A stretch of DNA of 51,262 bases from contig KQ481971.1 of NCBI GenBank assembly GCA_001430745.1, positions 96,603-147,864 on the forward strand, written 5' to 3'. The notes beneath the pieces were generated by a model. That model had not been told where the DNA came from and made no database searches. It worked only from the letters and a program-made list of their open reading frames with translations. Below, in pieces: positions 1 to 10,000 of the stretch. The number at the start of each line of letters is the position of its first letter. The first letter of the stretch is position 1. The position numbers and the translations under genes were made by a program. The stretch comes from Auxenochlorella pyrenoidosa (Eukaryota > Chlorophyta > Trebouxiophyceae > Chlorellales > Chlorellaceae).

Positions 1-131
1 GGACGCCCGCCGCCCGAGCCACAGGGCCGGCCGGTGCCGGCGCCGGCGCCCTGGCGCCGGCACCGGCGGCCCGCAGGCGCGCCCCTGGGCGACCCCACCC
101 AGCCCTGCCCATGCGACGGGCAGCCCAGTAG
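1..131 (+). other. Possible C-terminal tail of a plus-strand gene entering from the left edge
   Basis: One plus frame is open from the left edge (codons from base 3) to a TAG at 129-131. It reads as an Ala/Pro/Gly/Arg-rich tail. Such composition is common at protein ends in this kind of genome, but it also arises by chance in GC-rich DNA. No TGTAA poly(A) signal follows on the plus strand before the neighbouring minus-strand gene, which weakens the case. No family is recognisable. It could equally be non-coding DNA downstream of the minus-strand gene ending at 641. Confidence 0.15.
31..66. repeat. GC-rich perfect inverted repeat (14-bp arms)
   Basis: Bases 31-44 (CCGGTGCCGGCGCC) are the reverse complement of 53-66 (GGCGCCGGCACCGG), separated by an 8-base spacer. 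The DNA or RNA could form a very stable hairpin. It lies in a low-information GC-rich stretch beyond the 3' end of the neighbouring minus-strand gene. No function is assigned. Confidence 0.6.
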
Positions 132-173
132 TACAGCTCCCCACCGCTGTTGCTTCCGTATTTATTCATTCAG

Positions 174-203
174 CATGCACATTTGCAACATGCACATTTG
201 CAA
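174..203. repeat. Two perfect tandem copies of a 15-bp unit
   Basis: Bases 174-188 and 189-203 are identical (CATGCACATTTGCAA), followed by a further CAT. The unit is AT-richer than its surroundings. It lies about 440 bases beyond the stop codon of the minus-strand gene ending at 641, in DNA where I see no gene (132-640). The rest of 132-640 shows nothing recognisable. Confidence 0.8.
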
Positions 204-640
204 CATGAAAGCCTCGAAGGGCGCCTTGGCTCGTAGAGGCGTTGGCGGGTCTGATGAAGAGCAGTAGCGTCGCAGTTGCGCGCTGCTCGGGCTGCAGGCA
301 AGCAACCGAGCTGGGGACGAATCAAGCTAGGAAGCACGGACAGGGTGGCTTTAAGGGAAAATGTGGGCAGGGTGGGGTGCCTGCTGCCGTGGGAGCAAGC
401 AGTGTGCGAGCATGCAAGCATGCGAATGTCTCGTGCAAGAGCATGAGGCGAGTGAGTACAAGGGGCGTAATGGGAATCAGATTGTCCTTGCTTCAGCAGA
501 TGGCAATCAGCCAGAAAAAATGAGGGCACCAGTGAAGCAAGGCTGGCAAAGAATTCGGATGGAGCACCGTCTGGGGCGGGGCAGTTTGGCTTGGGGGTGC
601 AGGAAAGAAGGCAACCAGCATGGCTGCAAGTGATTTGCCT

Positions 641-3600
641 TCACCCTGCAGCGGTCAGGTGCTGGGCAGCTGCAAGGAAGCAGCGGCGAGCGCTGGACTC
701 GATGCGGCAGAGGGCCATCAGCGGGAGCAGCGAAGTTGCCAGGCCCAGTGCCTGCAGGCAGAGACAGCGCCGCAATGTGCAGGCTGGATTCGGCTTGGTG
801 CACGGCAGGCATGTGGGACGCAAGAGATCACATGACAAGCAGGATGCAAGCAGGCCTGTCCTGGCAGGCACGGAACGCACTGCAGGGAAAGGGTAGTCTC
901 ACCATGATGGCCGACCCTGGAGAGGGCGCCACGCAGCCGCGCAGGAGGGAGGCTGCAACTGTGCCAATCAGCAGGCCCTGCAGCTGCGCCTGCACGCACA
1001 GCCGGCTCTGCAGGCACTGGCAGGCGGGGGGCGCGGAGTGGGAGGTGCGATAGGCCTGGGCGACAGCTGTACAGCATAAAGGCTCTGCAGGAGCAGGCAA
1101 ACGCCCCCCAGCCGGGCCCTGTTTTCTCTTCCGCGGACAGTACTGCCAAAACCCAGCTGACAGCCTGGCAAGCAGCGCGCCAAAAGCATGCGGAGCCCCG
1201 GGCCCCCCTCCCGCCCTGCCTGCGTGACCAGCGTCAGCATGAGCGGCACCCGGGTCAGCAGCCCCTGCGGCCACTGCCACCAGGCCCACCCCAGCCACGT
1301 GAGCAGCAGCATGAAGCCGTCGCGGTGGCGCAGGTAGCTGCAGCATGTGCAGCGGGTGCAGCCGGGGGCCAGGGCCCGGGCAGGGCCTTTTAAAAGCTGG
1401 CTGCATCATGATCTGGCCACCTTGCGAAGCCTGCCTCTGGCTTACGCAGCCGACCCACCCGGCGCGCCCAAAAAACAGACAGCATCCCACTGCCAATGCA
1501 GACCGCAGCACCCCACGCACAAGGGCTTTGCGGCGAGCACCAGGGTTAGCGCCGTGGCGGTGGCAGCCAGAGCCAGGTTGGAGGCCCACCCAGCCGAGGG
1601 GCTGCCCAGGGCGGCGGAGGAGCACAGCAGGGCCAGCTGCAGCGCCAGGCACAGCCCCAGGGTGGCGGCGTCTGACTGCACATTAGAGGGAGACAGCTGA
1701 CAGGTTGGTTGACAGACGCTCAGCGTGTGCGCATTTAGGGGGGCAAGGCAGGAAGCGGGCCAGGGCGCTTCCTGATATGATGCAGCTAGACGGCGCCGGC
1801 AGGCCCCTAGCTCCTGTTGCCCAGCCATTCCTTGATCCTCCCTGTATTACGGACGACAGGTTCCAGCGCCTGAAACCCCCCACCCCCACCCTTCCCCAGC
1901 CGTGGCCCACCTTCCACAGCTCGGCTGCCAGCCTGGCGGCGAAGCTGGCCTCCAGCCGGGGGTCTGCAAAGCGCAGCAGGCGGGGCCAGGTGGCGCCAGC
2001 CAGGCGCTCCAGCGGCACCTCGGCGGCGCTCCTGGGGCTGTCGCCCTCCTCCGAGGCCTCTGGGGAAGGCTTGGCTGGCGGTTGCTGCTGCGAGTCCCAG
2101 CTGCTCGCGGTGTGCAGGCTGCCTAGGCTGCTCTGCGGGCCGCTGCTGCTGACAGAGCTCGCCGCCGCAGGGTGGGGGCCGGCTGCTGCCGAGGAGGCCG
2201 CGGCGGCTGCCTCCAGGCCCGCCGCCTCAACCCGTGCGCGCGCCTTGGCCACCGTGGGGCTCTCCGGCAGGGGCAGCGGCTCGCGCTGCGCCTGCTGCGC
2301 GTGCTGCCAGCGGCCGCCGCCGTGCCCGCTGGGCTCCCCCTCCGACTCGGGCTGGGGGGCCGCAGCCAGTACCGCAGCTGAGGAGGCCCCGGGGTCCTCT
2401 GGCGGCTCGTCGCTGCCGCCCCGGCAGCCGCCCGCCGCCCAGGGCAGCGGCGGCGCCGGCGGCTGCTCGCCTTCTGCCTCTGCTGCCACTGCCGCCGCGC
2501 GCTCGCGGCTGGGAACCCCCCCGCCGTCGAGAACCACCCTCTCTCCCTCCTCCCAGTCCTCCTCTTCCGAGTCTGTCAGCATGACAGAAGCGTCGCTGTC
2601 GCTGCCCTCCCCCTCTTCCTGCTGTCCCTCTCTGGGCTGCTCAGCGGCCTGCACCCCAAGCATCAGGTTGCAGTGGCCCAGCAGCGGTGCTGCCGCAGCG
2701 GCTGCCCCAGGTGCAAGAGCCGCTGCCAGCAGCTGCAGGTTGCGAGCATGTCCGGCATCCAGCCCCGCCCGTGGGTGCTGCGTCCCCGGCTGGGCAGCCG
2801 GGAAGCTCAGCAGCACCGCGCCTATGCAGCGCGCCTGCCGCTGCTGCAGCTGGTGCCACTGCTGCTGCTGCTGCTGCTGCGCTTCCAAGAGCTCGGGAGG
2901 GGCAGAGGCAGCGGGGGGGCTGCCCATCCGCGCTGCTGCTGCTGCTGCCTGCACGGGGTCTGCTCCTTGCGCCTCCAGCAGGGGAAGGGCAAAGACTGAG
3001 CCGCCCTCAAAATCGTAGCAGGCCAGGCCCTGCGCCTCCCTGTGGGTGGGAGGTTGGAAGGGGCCGATTGGTACTCCACCGGTCATGGACTGGCTCTGGA
3101 GGCAAGGCACAATGCTGCCCGAATCTCCCCGCTGCGACCACCGTCGGTCTGTGCCGAAAGCATTGAGGCGAGTGGCAACCTGCCAGACCCCTGCTCTTTC
3201 TGCTGGCTTGCATCTGCAGCGTGCCCTTTTTTTTATCCCTGTCCACCTGGTTTCTGCGGTCAGGTAGATGGGTGCCCGGCGCAGCACGGACGCGCCTGAC
3301 GCCGATGCTCCTGTGGGCAACAGCCCCAGCCGCAGCGGGCCGGGCGCCAGCAGGGAGCCCAGGCAGGCGAGCACAGAGGGGTCTCCTGTGATAAGGCTCA
3401 CTCTGCGGGGGTGTGGGAAAGGACCAAGGCCCTGTTGAACCTCAGAATCTTGCAGGAACAGGCCAGCGGCTGCCAGGCCGAAGCTGCGTTCAGGCAGACG
3501 GCTGCATTGTGGCGCAGCGGTGGCGGCGGCGCAGACCCTGCAACGTCTACCTCCTGGCAGCCCAGCACACCTCAGGCTGGCCGCATTGGGGAACAGGCTG

Positions 3601-3704
3601 CGTGCCAGAGCCGCCACGCCTTCCGGGGCGAACTCGGTCCGCAGGCAGCGGCGCACGGCCTCTCCTAGGAGGCCTGCCACTGCCTCGGGTCGGGCTGGTA
3701 GCAT
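641..3704 (-). CDS. Multi-pass membrane protein with an N-terminal soluble, possibly GAF-like, region
   Basis: Six phase-compatible exons can be read on the minus strand: 3704-3247, 3039-1911, 1675-1521, 1337-1229 (or to 1220 with a GC donor), 1007-903 and 751-641. They give about 688 residues. The first ~300 residues are globular. The segment from ACYDFEGGSVFALPLL through RCIGAVLLSF to ARNLQLLAAALAP has the strand/helix pattern of a GAF-type sensor domain; this is an inference without an alignment. A Gln run, an Asp/Glu-rich stretch and a long Ala/Ser/Pro linker follow. The last ~160 residues contain about five hydrophobic helices, so this end is membrane-embedded. The start is the first ATG of exon 1, about 230 bases past the DGAT2 poly(A) signal. 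No TGTAA is seen after the stop. Function is unknown; a membrane sensor is a guess. Confidence 0.7.
2860..2886 (-). repeat. CAG/CTG triplet run encoding polyglutamine
   Basis: On the plus strand a run of CTG triplets begins near 2860. In the minus-strand gene ending at 641 it is read in frame as a Gln run, with further Gln-rich sequence on both sides. It is a coding microsatellite inside exon 2 and a likely length polymorphism. Confidence 0.75.
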
Positions 3705-4020
3705 TGCTGGTGCCGGGCGTCAAAACGGGACGGGGGCCAGACTGCGAAGAAGGCAAGTGAGCCCACGTGGGTCGATCAGGTGTGTTTTGGGAAGGATCAG
3801 ATGCATTTCCAGAACGCTTCCAGGAAAGCTGTGCACCCTGACGATAAGTGGGGAAGATCACAAGGCACCCCCCTCGCCGTTTCGCCTCCCTTCCCCCCCA
3901 TAGTCTTTCCTTCACAGCAACTCGAAAGTCTTTACATTCACATCCAGTGCACAACAACCGTCGAAAATAACTGCAGCTGCACGTGGGTGATCTTCAAAGC
4001 CGTTCTGCGCCCCTGCGCAG
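3705..4020. other. Intergenic spacer between two head-to-tail minus-strand genes
   Basis: This 316-base spacer holds the 3' UTR of the DGAT2 gene, including a TGTAA-type signal at 3932-3936 on the minus strand, and the presumed short promoter and 5' leader of the membrane-protein gene starting at 3704. I see no other gene or RNA in it. Confidence 0.6.
3932..3936 (-). terminator. Probable TGTAA poly(A) signal of the DGAT2 gene
   Basis: TTACA on the plus strand reads TGTAA on the minus strand, 85 bases past the DGAT2 stop codon. TGTAA is the usual poly(A) signal of chlorophyte algae. The motif is short, so position relative to the stop is the main support. Confidence 0.55.
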
Positions 4021-6425
4021 CTACGCCACAAACCGCATGTCGCGCCGCCTGCCAGCCGCCAGCGCATCCTTGTGCGCATCGTACAGCGCCTACAGCACAG
4101 CAGGATTAGGAGCCAGCCACGCCACGCAGAACTCTTGCTGCTGGAATATGCATCCACCGAGCGTTCAAACCATGCAGGACGCGCACTGCTGCTGCCGTCG
4201 ATGCTGAAGACCACGCTCATGATGATGCTGCTTCAAGTACCCCCTGGCTTACCTGCAGCGCCTCGCAGTAGCGTGCATGGCAGGCATCCACAGCCGCCCG
4301 CCCCTGCTCGCTGCGTAGGTCACCTGCACGCCGGTAGCAAAGACAGGCGGCAAGGACTGTGCTATTCATACAGTACCCACCCTGCCGCGAGCCAGCGGCA
4401 GTGACTTTACATCCGCCCGGACTCACCCAAGCATGCGACCCAGAGCACTGGGATACAGACACCACTGCACGTCCTGCGCTGTTGCACTGTGCACCATGCA
4501 CATGATGTGCACCCCTACGGCTGCTGGCACGCAGGGCGGCTCCACCCCCACCGCACCGACCTTTGAAGGCGGGCAGCCGGATGGGGGCACCCACCACCAC
4601 AACGATTGGCACCGGCTCTGGCAGCGGGCTCCAGCCAAGGCCCAGGAAGGTCCGGCCATAGCACAGCGGCAGCGTGAAGCCCAGCCCCTGCAGTGGGGAG
4701 GGCAGGCTGGCGGCTTCACATTCGCGGGGTCACAGCAGGGCCCAAGTCGAATGAGCAGAAGGTTGGCACCAATGACAACGCAAGGCAGCAGTCTGCAGCT
4801 TGCCTCAGTCTAGTCCGCCAGCCGACCGCTGCCCCAACCCCCGAGGCTGCATGTGAAGAGGATAGGTGCTGTGGGCACTGCTCGACCACATTGCCATTCC
4901 ACCCCCAGACCCACGCTGCCCACCCGCTTGGTGGCCGTCTGAAAGCGATCCAGCCACCCTCCAGGCCGCAGCCTGGGGCGGTGGTACTGCTCATTCTCGC
5001 CAAAAGCCAGCACCTGCTGGCAGGGGGCGTTGGATGGACGGTTGCATGCACCGCGTGTAATGTCAGGCTTTGAAAGGCAGGGGCCACTGGCCGAGCGGGC
5101 TGCGAGTGACTATGCAGCAGAGTGCGAGGGGCGCTCTGCCAGGAGCAGTGCAACATGCATGCAGCGGTGGGTGGAGCACTTGATCTGGGTGGCCCCCTCC
5201 CCAGCCCCAGGCCCGCCCCTGCCTGCCGGGCCCCCCACCGGCACAAGGTCGGCCCCTGCCTCCAGCGCGATGCGCACAAACCCCTTGCGCCTGAGCAGCA
5301 CCAGGTCCATGGTGCCCGGCTTGGGGGGGGGGTTGAGGGAGGACCAGTTAGTGCGCATGCTTCTGCGAGAGCTGCAATAAAACTGGCTGGCGACTGCACG
5401 GCCCTGCTGCGCACCTGTCTCATCAGGACGTTTCAGTACTGGCCCAGTGCAGGAGCATGCCCCCTTCTGCAACACCGTAGGTAAATAGGTATAGGCCGCT
5501 CCTGGCCTGGAGACGCGCGCCCAAACGCTCACCGCTCCCGCTGCCCACCTCTGCAAGGACCGCCTCTGCGGCACCGCCCACGACCACGGCCACGGCGGCG
5601 CCGGGCCGCTGCGCCAGGCGGGCCAACAAGGTGTGCCTCGAGACATCGCACCAGTCGGACAGGAGGCAGACCTCCCGGGCAAAGGGGGTCCGCAGGATGA
5701 GGCTCACGGTGCCTGGCAGGGGAGGGGCCGAGCGCACAGTGGGTATCCAGCCGGTGCTCGTGCACTCTGTGCGGGCAGTACTCTGTGTGGGCAGTACAGG
5801 GCAAGCGCGCCGTCATCCAGCTTTTCTTTCCAGGTGGCCGCCGCGGCCTTCCCCCACGAGGCAGACCACAAGAATGGTACGCAGTGGCTGTGGTCAAGCA
5901 CGCAGCCAGTTCGGCAATGCGTGCATGATGATCCCACTTGGTTGGGGCACTCCACAGCAGCGCACACCAGGCAGCACCCGCGCCCTCACCCAGGCTCAGC
6001 CGCAGGCCGGGGAAGAGGTCGGAGAAGCCCAGAGCCTCTGTGCCCAGACCCAGCGCGCTGGCGTTGCTGAACACCCCGTGCGGGTGCAGGGCCAGCAGGA
6101 AGCGCCGGGAGGGCGGCAGCCCGGCGGTTTTGACCAGGCGCGAGCCGGGCGCGTAGTTTGACCAGAAGGCGAAGGGCGTGCAGCGGCGCAGCGGCGGCGG
6201 CCAGCGACAGCTGGCCACAGCCCGGGCGCCGGCGGGGCTCCACAGGAAGCTCAGGTAGGCCAGCAGCGGCAGGCGCAGCACAGGCTGGGTGGCCAGCAGC
6301 CAGAGGTAGAGCAGCCAGCAGGCGGGGAGGATGAAGTAGCGGGCGGGAAGAAAGGCGGCAGAGAAGAAGCCCAGGGTCAGCTGCGCAGCGGACCGCGCCT
6401 CAGAATCGCTGCGGAGACGCCTCAT
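4021..6425 (-). CDS. DGAT2: Diacylglycerol O-acyltransferase, type 2 (DGAT2/DGTT family)
   Basis: Transfers an acyl chain from acyl-CoA to diacylglycerol to make triacylglycerol, the last step of the Kennedy pathway, in the ER or lipid-droplet membrane. Seven exons (6425-5990, 5712-5549, 5319-5239, 5013-4924, 4687-4561, 4323-4253, 4089-4021) join in phase to 345 residues, the usual DGAT2 length. Hydrophobic helices lie at about residues 15-62. Family motifs in order are HPHG at 114-117, VVVGGAAEA near 188-196, RRKGF at 210-214, FGEN at 231-234, GRTFLGLGW near 268-276 and the VVVVGAPI block near 286-293. The C-terminus is the usual ALYDAHKD helix. The ATG at 6425 opens the hydrophobic N-terminus and no better start lies upstream. 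HPHG is the animal/fungal-type signature rather than the plant EPH version. Monoacylglycerol or wax acyltransferase activity cannot be excluded. Confidence 0.93.
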
Positions 6426-7048
6426 TGTGCATATATGCAGCGGCCCAGGGCGGTGGTTGGGTCTGCGAGCCGCGGCGGCCTGACGTGGCTGGCTGCACGG
6501 CGGCGGTGGCGGGGCCGTGCTGAACCCGTTGAATTTCGGCAGCCTGCATGGCGAGAGAGCATGTCGTGACTAAGCTTGGGTTCTGATCACGCAGCAGCGG
6601 CTGTAGCTCGGCTGTGCTGCCACTGCGGCTTGCCTCTTCAGAGGAGCGCACCCCTGCCGAGAACAGTGATTAGAAGACGGAATGCGCAGTAAACGCCGCC
6701 GAGGTTGTGAAATGATGCACACAAGCCGAGGGAAGCGAGTGTTGCACTCCTGCTTCCCGCGCTGAGGCGGCTGCTGCCAATGCGACCCATCCCTTGCAAA
6801 GTGCCTGTGCGAGATAGGAACTGAACGGCTCTGTCGGTCCTCACTGAATTGTAACCACACCAAGGCCCAAAATATCTGATGGACCTCATGATGCAAAGAC
6901 AGGATCCAGAAGGGTAGGTTGCATGGGCCCTTGCAGGCCAGGCGGCAGGAGCAGCAGCGACGGGCAAGTGTTGCCAAAAGTTGGGTCAGCAGGGGACACA
7001 CTTCATGTCAGCGCTGGTTGCTAGAGCCGCTGACAACCAGTGCGGGCA
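6426..7048. other. Intergenic region: DGAT2 promoter and arrestin-gene 3' region
   Basis: These 623 bases separate the DGAT2 start (6425, minus) from the stop of the arrestin-like gene (7049, minus). The half next to DGAT2 is GC-rich and holds an ACGT-core element near 6481-6489. The half next to the arrestin stop is AT-richer and should be its 3' UTR, although no TGTAA is visible on the minus strand. No coding potential was recognised. Confidence 0.5.
6481..6489. promoter_or_regulatory. ACGT-core element (bZIP-type site) upstream of DGAT2
   Basis: TGACGTGGC sits about 56 bases upstream of the DGAT2 ATG. The ACGT core in TGACGTGG is a classical plant/algal bZIP binding sequence. A single 9-base match in GC-rich DNA is weak evidence; it is listed because DGAT2 genes are typically stress-induced. 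Confidence 0.2.
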
Positions 7049-10000
7049 TCACACCACCTTGTAGCTGGACGTGGCGCCGCCGTTTGCACCCAGCAGCGGC
7101 GCCGTGGCGCTGCTGCCGTTGCTGTGCCCGCTGCCGCTGAGCGAGCGCTGCCAGAAGGGCGCATCTGCAGGCGCGCACCGCGGCGCGGGCGGAGACGCTG
7201 CAGTGAGCGGCTTGCTGGCAAAAGAGGCCGCGTCCCGCATGCTTGCGCCGCCCATACCTCATACCTTGCATCCCGCCTGCCACCCAGCACACCAAGGGCC
7301 AGCGCTCCAGCACAGACCCCCCTGCCTTGGGCCCCAGTGCGAGCCAGGCCGGCGCCTGCCCCCCGCGCCCCCCCCCCCCCTTCCCACGCACCTGGCTTGA
7401 GCAGCTCTGGCGGCAGCGCAGGGGCCGACGGCACCGGGATGCCCACGGGCGGCTGCACCTCTGAGGGGGTCCACCAAGGCGGCCGCTCCTCGTAAAAGGG
7501 CGCCTCGGGGGTGGGCTGCGGCTGCGGCGCCAGCACCACCAGCGGCACCTGCAGGCGGGTAGGGTGGGGTGGGATGGTAGGGGGTGGGGTGGGGGTGGGG
7601 CGGGGCGGAGGCCGGCAGGACAAGCAGGTGAGTGCCTCCAGGGCTGCGCAATAACCGGTGCGTGGCTCAGAGAGGTCTTGGCCGCAGCACAGCCAGCAGC
7701 ACCGGCGGGCCGGGAGGGCAAGGCCAGCCGCAGGGCGCCTGCAACAGGAGCTTTCTGGCAGAGCAGCAGAACGAAGGTCTTCGCAGCCCCGCGGGGATCT
7801 TCCCCATGCACCCTGCCTGCGCTCAGCCCCACCTTGAGCTTGATGTCCTTCACAAAGGAGCCAATCTGAAGGGCAGAGGGAGCAGGCAGGCATGGCAGAA
7901 GGTTGACGGGGCGGAGGCGGCTCTGGGAGAGCAGCAGGATGTGCTGCCGCCAAGGCCAGACTCACCTGCGAGGATGCAGGCAACCCCACTCTGCCCATGC
8001 TCTCGCCCGCCCTCGTGCCACCTCACGCTATGTCCACTCGCAGCCCTGGATCCTTGCAGGTGACTCCCTGACCTCAAACTGCACCTCACATTCACTTGTG
8101 ACCTGCTGCTCACCTTTGCCCTGGCCTTTGACCCGCCCCTCACCTTCATCTTGACCTTGGCAAAGTAGTCGCAGGAGATGAGCGCTCCGCGCATGGAGGG
8201 CGGCAGGTCGACGGGCAGACGCATCTGCATGCACCTGCAGGGGCAGGGCACGCGACAGCCTCACGACACACCTCTCCACACTTCTTACTCATGCCAGTTG
8301 CTTATGCCGAGATGGAAGGCACCTGGCACGTGCACCTCGCGTTATACCCCGCAGCTGTCTCAGCATGCTGTGCCAGGCCTGCAGCCTCACCGCGCCAGCC
8401 CGCCCTGCAGGGTGGTGAAGGGCTGCACCCCGGGGTGCTGGGTCTTGGCCAGCTCAGCAAAGAAGCGTCGGGTCATGCCGCCATTGGGGCGCTCCCGCGC
8501 CACGACCTCCCGCTTCAGGCAGAGCTGCGGGCGGTGGTGGTTGAGAGAGGCAGCGATGAGAGCAGGCATCGGGTGTGGCAGGGTGGTGGGGCGAATTAGA
8601 GGGTGCGTGGTGGGACGCTGGCACGCGGGCTGCTGTCAAGTGCACGGTGGTCAAACAGCAGGAGGGCGCGCCCTCAGGCGTCCTCCTCTGCACCCTGCCC
8701 CTTTGCCGAGGGCAGGCAGGCTGCCAGGCACCGCCATCCCTACCGATCCCCGCCTCACACCGCTGCTCAGGCTGCAGGCAGGCCGCGGACGGACCGGGCC
8801 CAGCCGCATCGCGACATCCCACGCATGCTCGTGACACCCCGCACAGCTGCATGGCCCCAGCCAGCCCCAAGCTGTTGGTTGCGCATGACCCCAGCCAGCC
8901 CCAGCTGTTGGTGGCGCATCACCCCAGCCAGGCCCCAGCTGTGGGTTGCGCACCTCGATGGCATCCACCGGCAGCTTGCTCCTGTTGTCCACCTCCAGGA
9001 TGACCCCCACCTCCTCGCCCGGCTGCACCTTGTCTCGGTCCAGCCGCACGTGCGCCGACAGCACGCCGCGGCTGAAGCAGCAGCAGGCCACCAGCGGCAG
9101 CTCCTGCGGCGCGGCGGGCCGGGCGGCCGGGCAGGGGCGCACTCGCAGGCAGGCGGCCAGGTGCCCTGGGCAGCACCGACAAGCAGCGCCAGAGGCCATC
9201 CGAACGAGCAGCCGGGCACCGAGGCGGCGCCCAGCCAAGCCCAGAGAGCCCCGAATGTAGCAAAAGCAGAGCGCCACTGCCTGTCAGCCGTGAACATGCA
9301 GGCGGGAAGCTAGACCGTGCGCCCGACCAAACCAACTATCCACACCAAGAGGGGCCGGGGGGGGAACAAAATGCAAGCAGCGTGGCAGCACCACAACCTC
9401 ATGAGCAGTGGCAAGGCGGCACAGGCAGGAGCTCACAGCAGACTGGTCAACGATGGCGGGGGGCGACTGCATGCGCTGCCGCACTGTAAGAACCTGCCGG
9501 GAAAGAAGCAATGCAATGCAGAAGCGCTGTAGCGGGGGCAGTGCAGGCGCTCGGGATGCAAGCCGGTGGCGCTTCCACAGCAGCAGGGGACGACAGACAG
9601 TCTGCCCGGTCACACTGGGCAGCAATCAGGTCGATTGTTGCAGCCACTGCTTCACAACCAACCATTGCACGCTGTTTAACCAGCCACCAAGGAACGAAGG
9701 GCCGCCAAGACCTGGGCAGCAACCCCCCCATGGCAAGCAGCACCTGGCTGCTTCGGATCGCCCTGGTCAGGAAGCCGGGCGTGTGAAAGGTGAGGCTGAC
9801 CGTGTAACTGACTTCGGCCCTGCAAGTTTGGGGTCCCAAATTGTCCGCACTGAACAAATTCTTCAGCCAACACAGCCAGGGAAGGCGGGGAGACGGACAT
9901 CGTTATGCCGCTTGGGTGGGGACCCGGGCCATGCTGGGCGCAGGTGCAAGCAAGCGCGGGTGGGCCGGTAGGCAGCATGGGAGCTCGCGAGCGGGCGAGC

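Noticed and set aside
155..166. AATAAA-like sequence on the minus strand after the first gene
   Set aside because: Other genes here use TGTAA; a single AATAAA about 480 bases past the stop is probably chance in AT-richer DNA.
828..1652. A 274-codon minus-strand frame taken as one exon
   Set aside because: Only short in-frame pieces match the membrane-protein exons; the rest contains splice sites and lies in introns, so it is not one continuous coding exon.
1705..3018. A 437-codon plus-strand open frame antisense to the membrane-protein gene
   Set aside because: It is Ser/Cys/Ala-rich with long homopolymer-like runs, mirrors the Gln/Ala-rich exon on the other strand, and has no domain or splice support.
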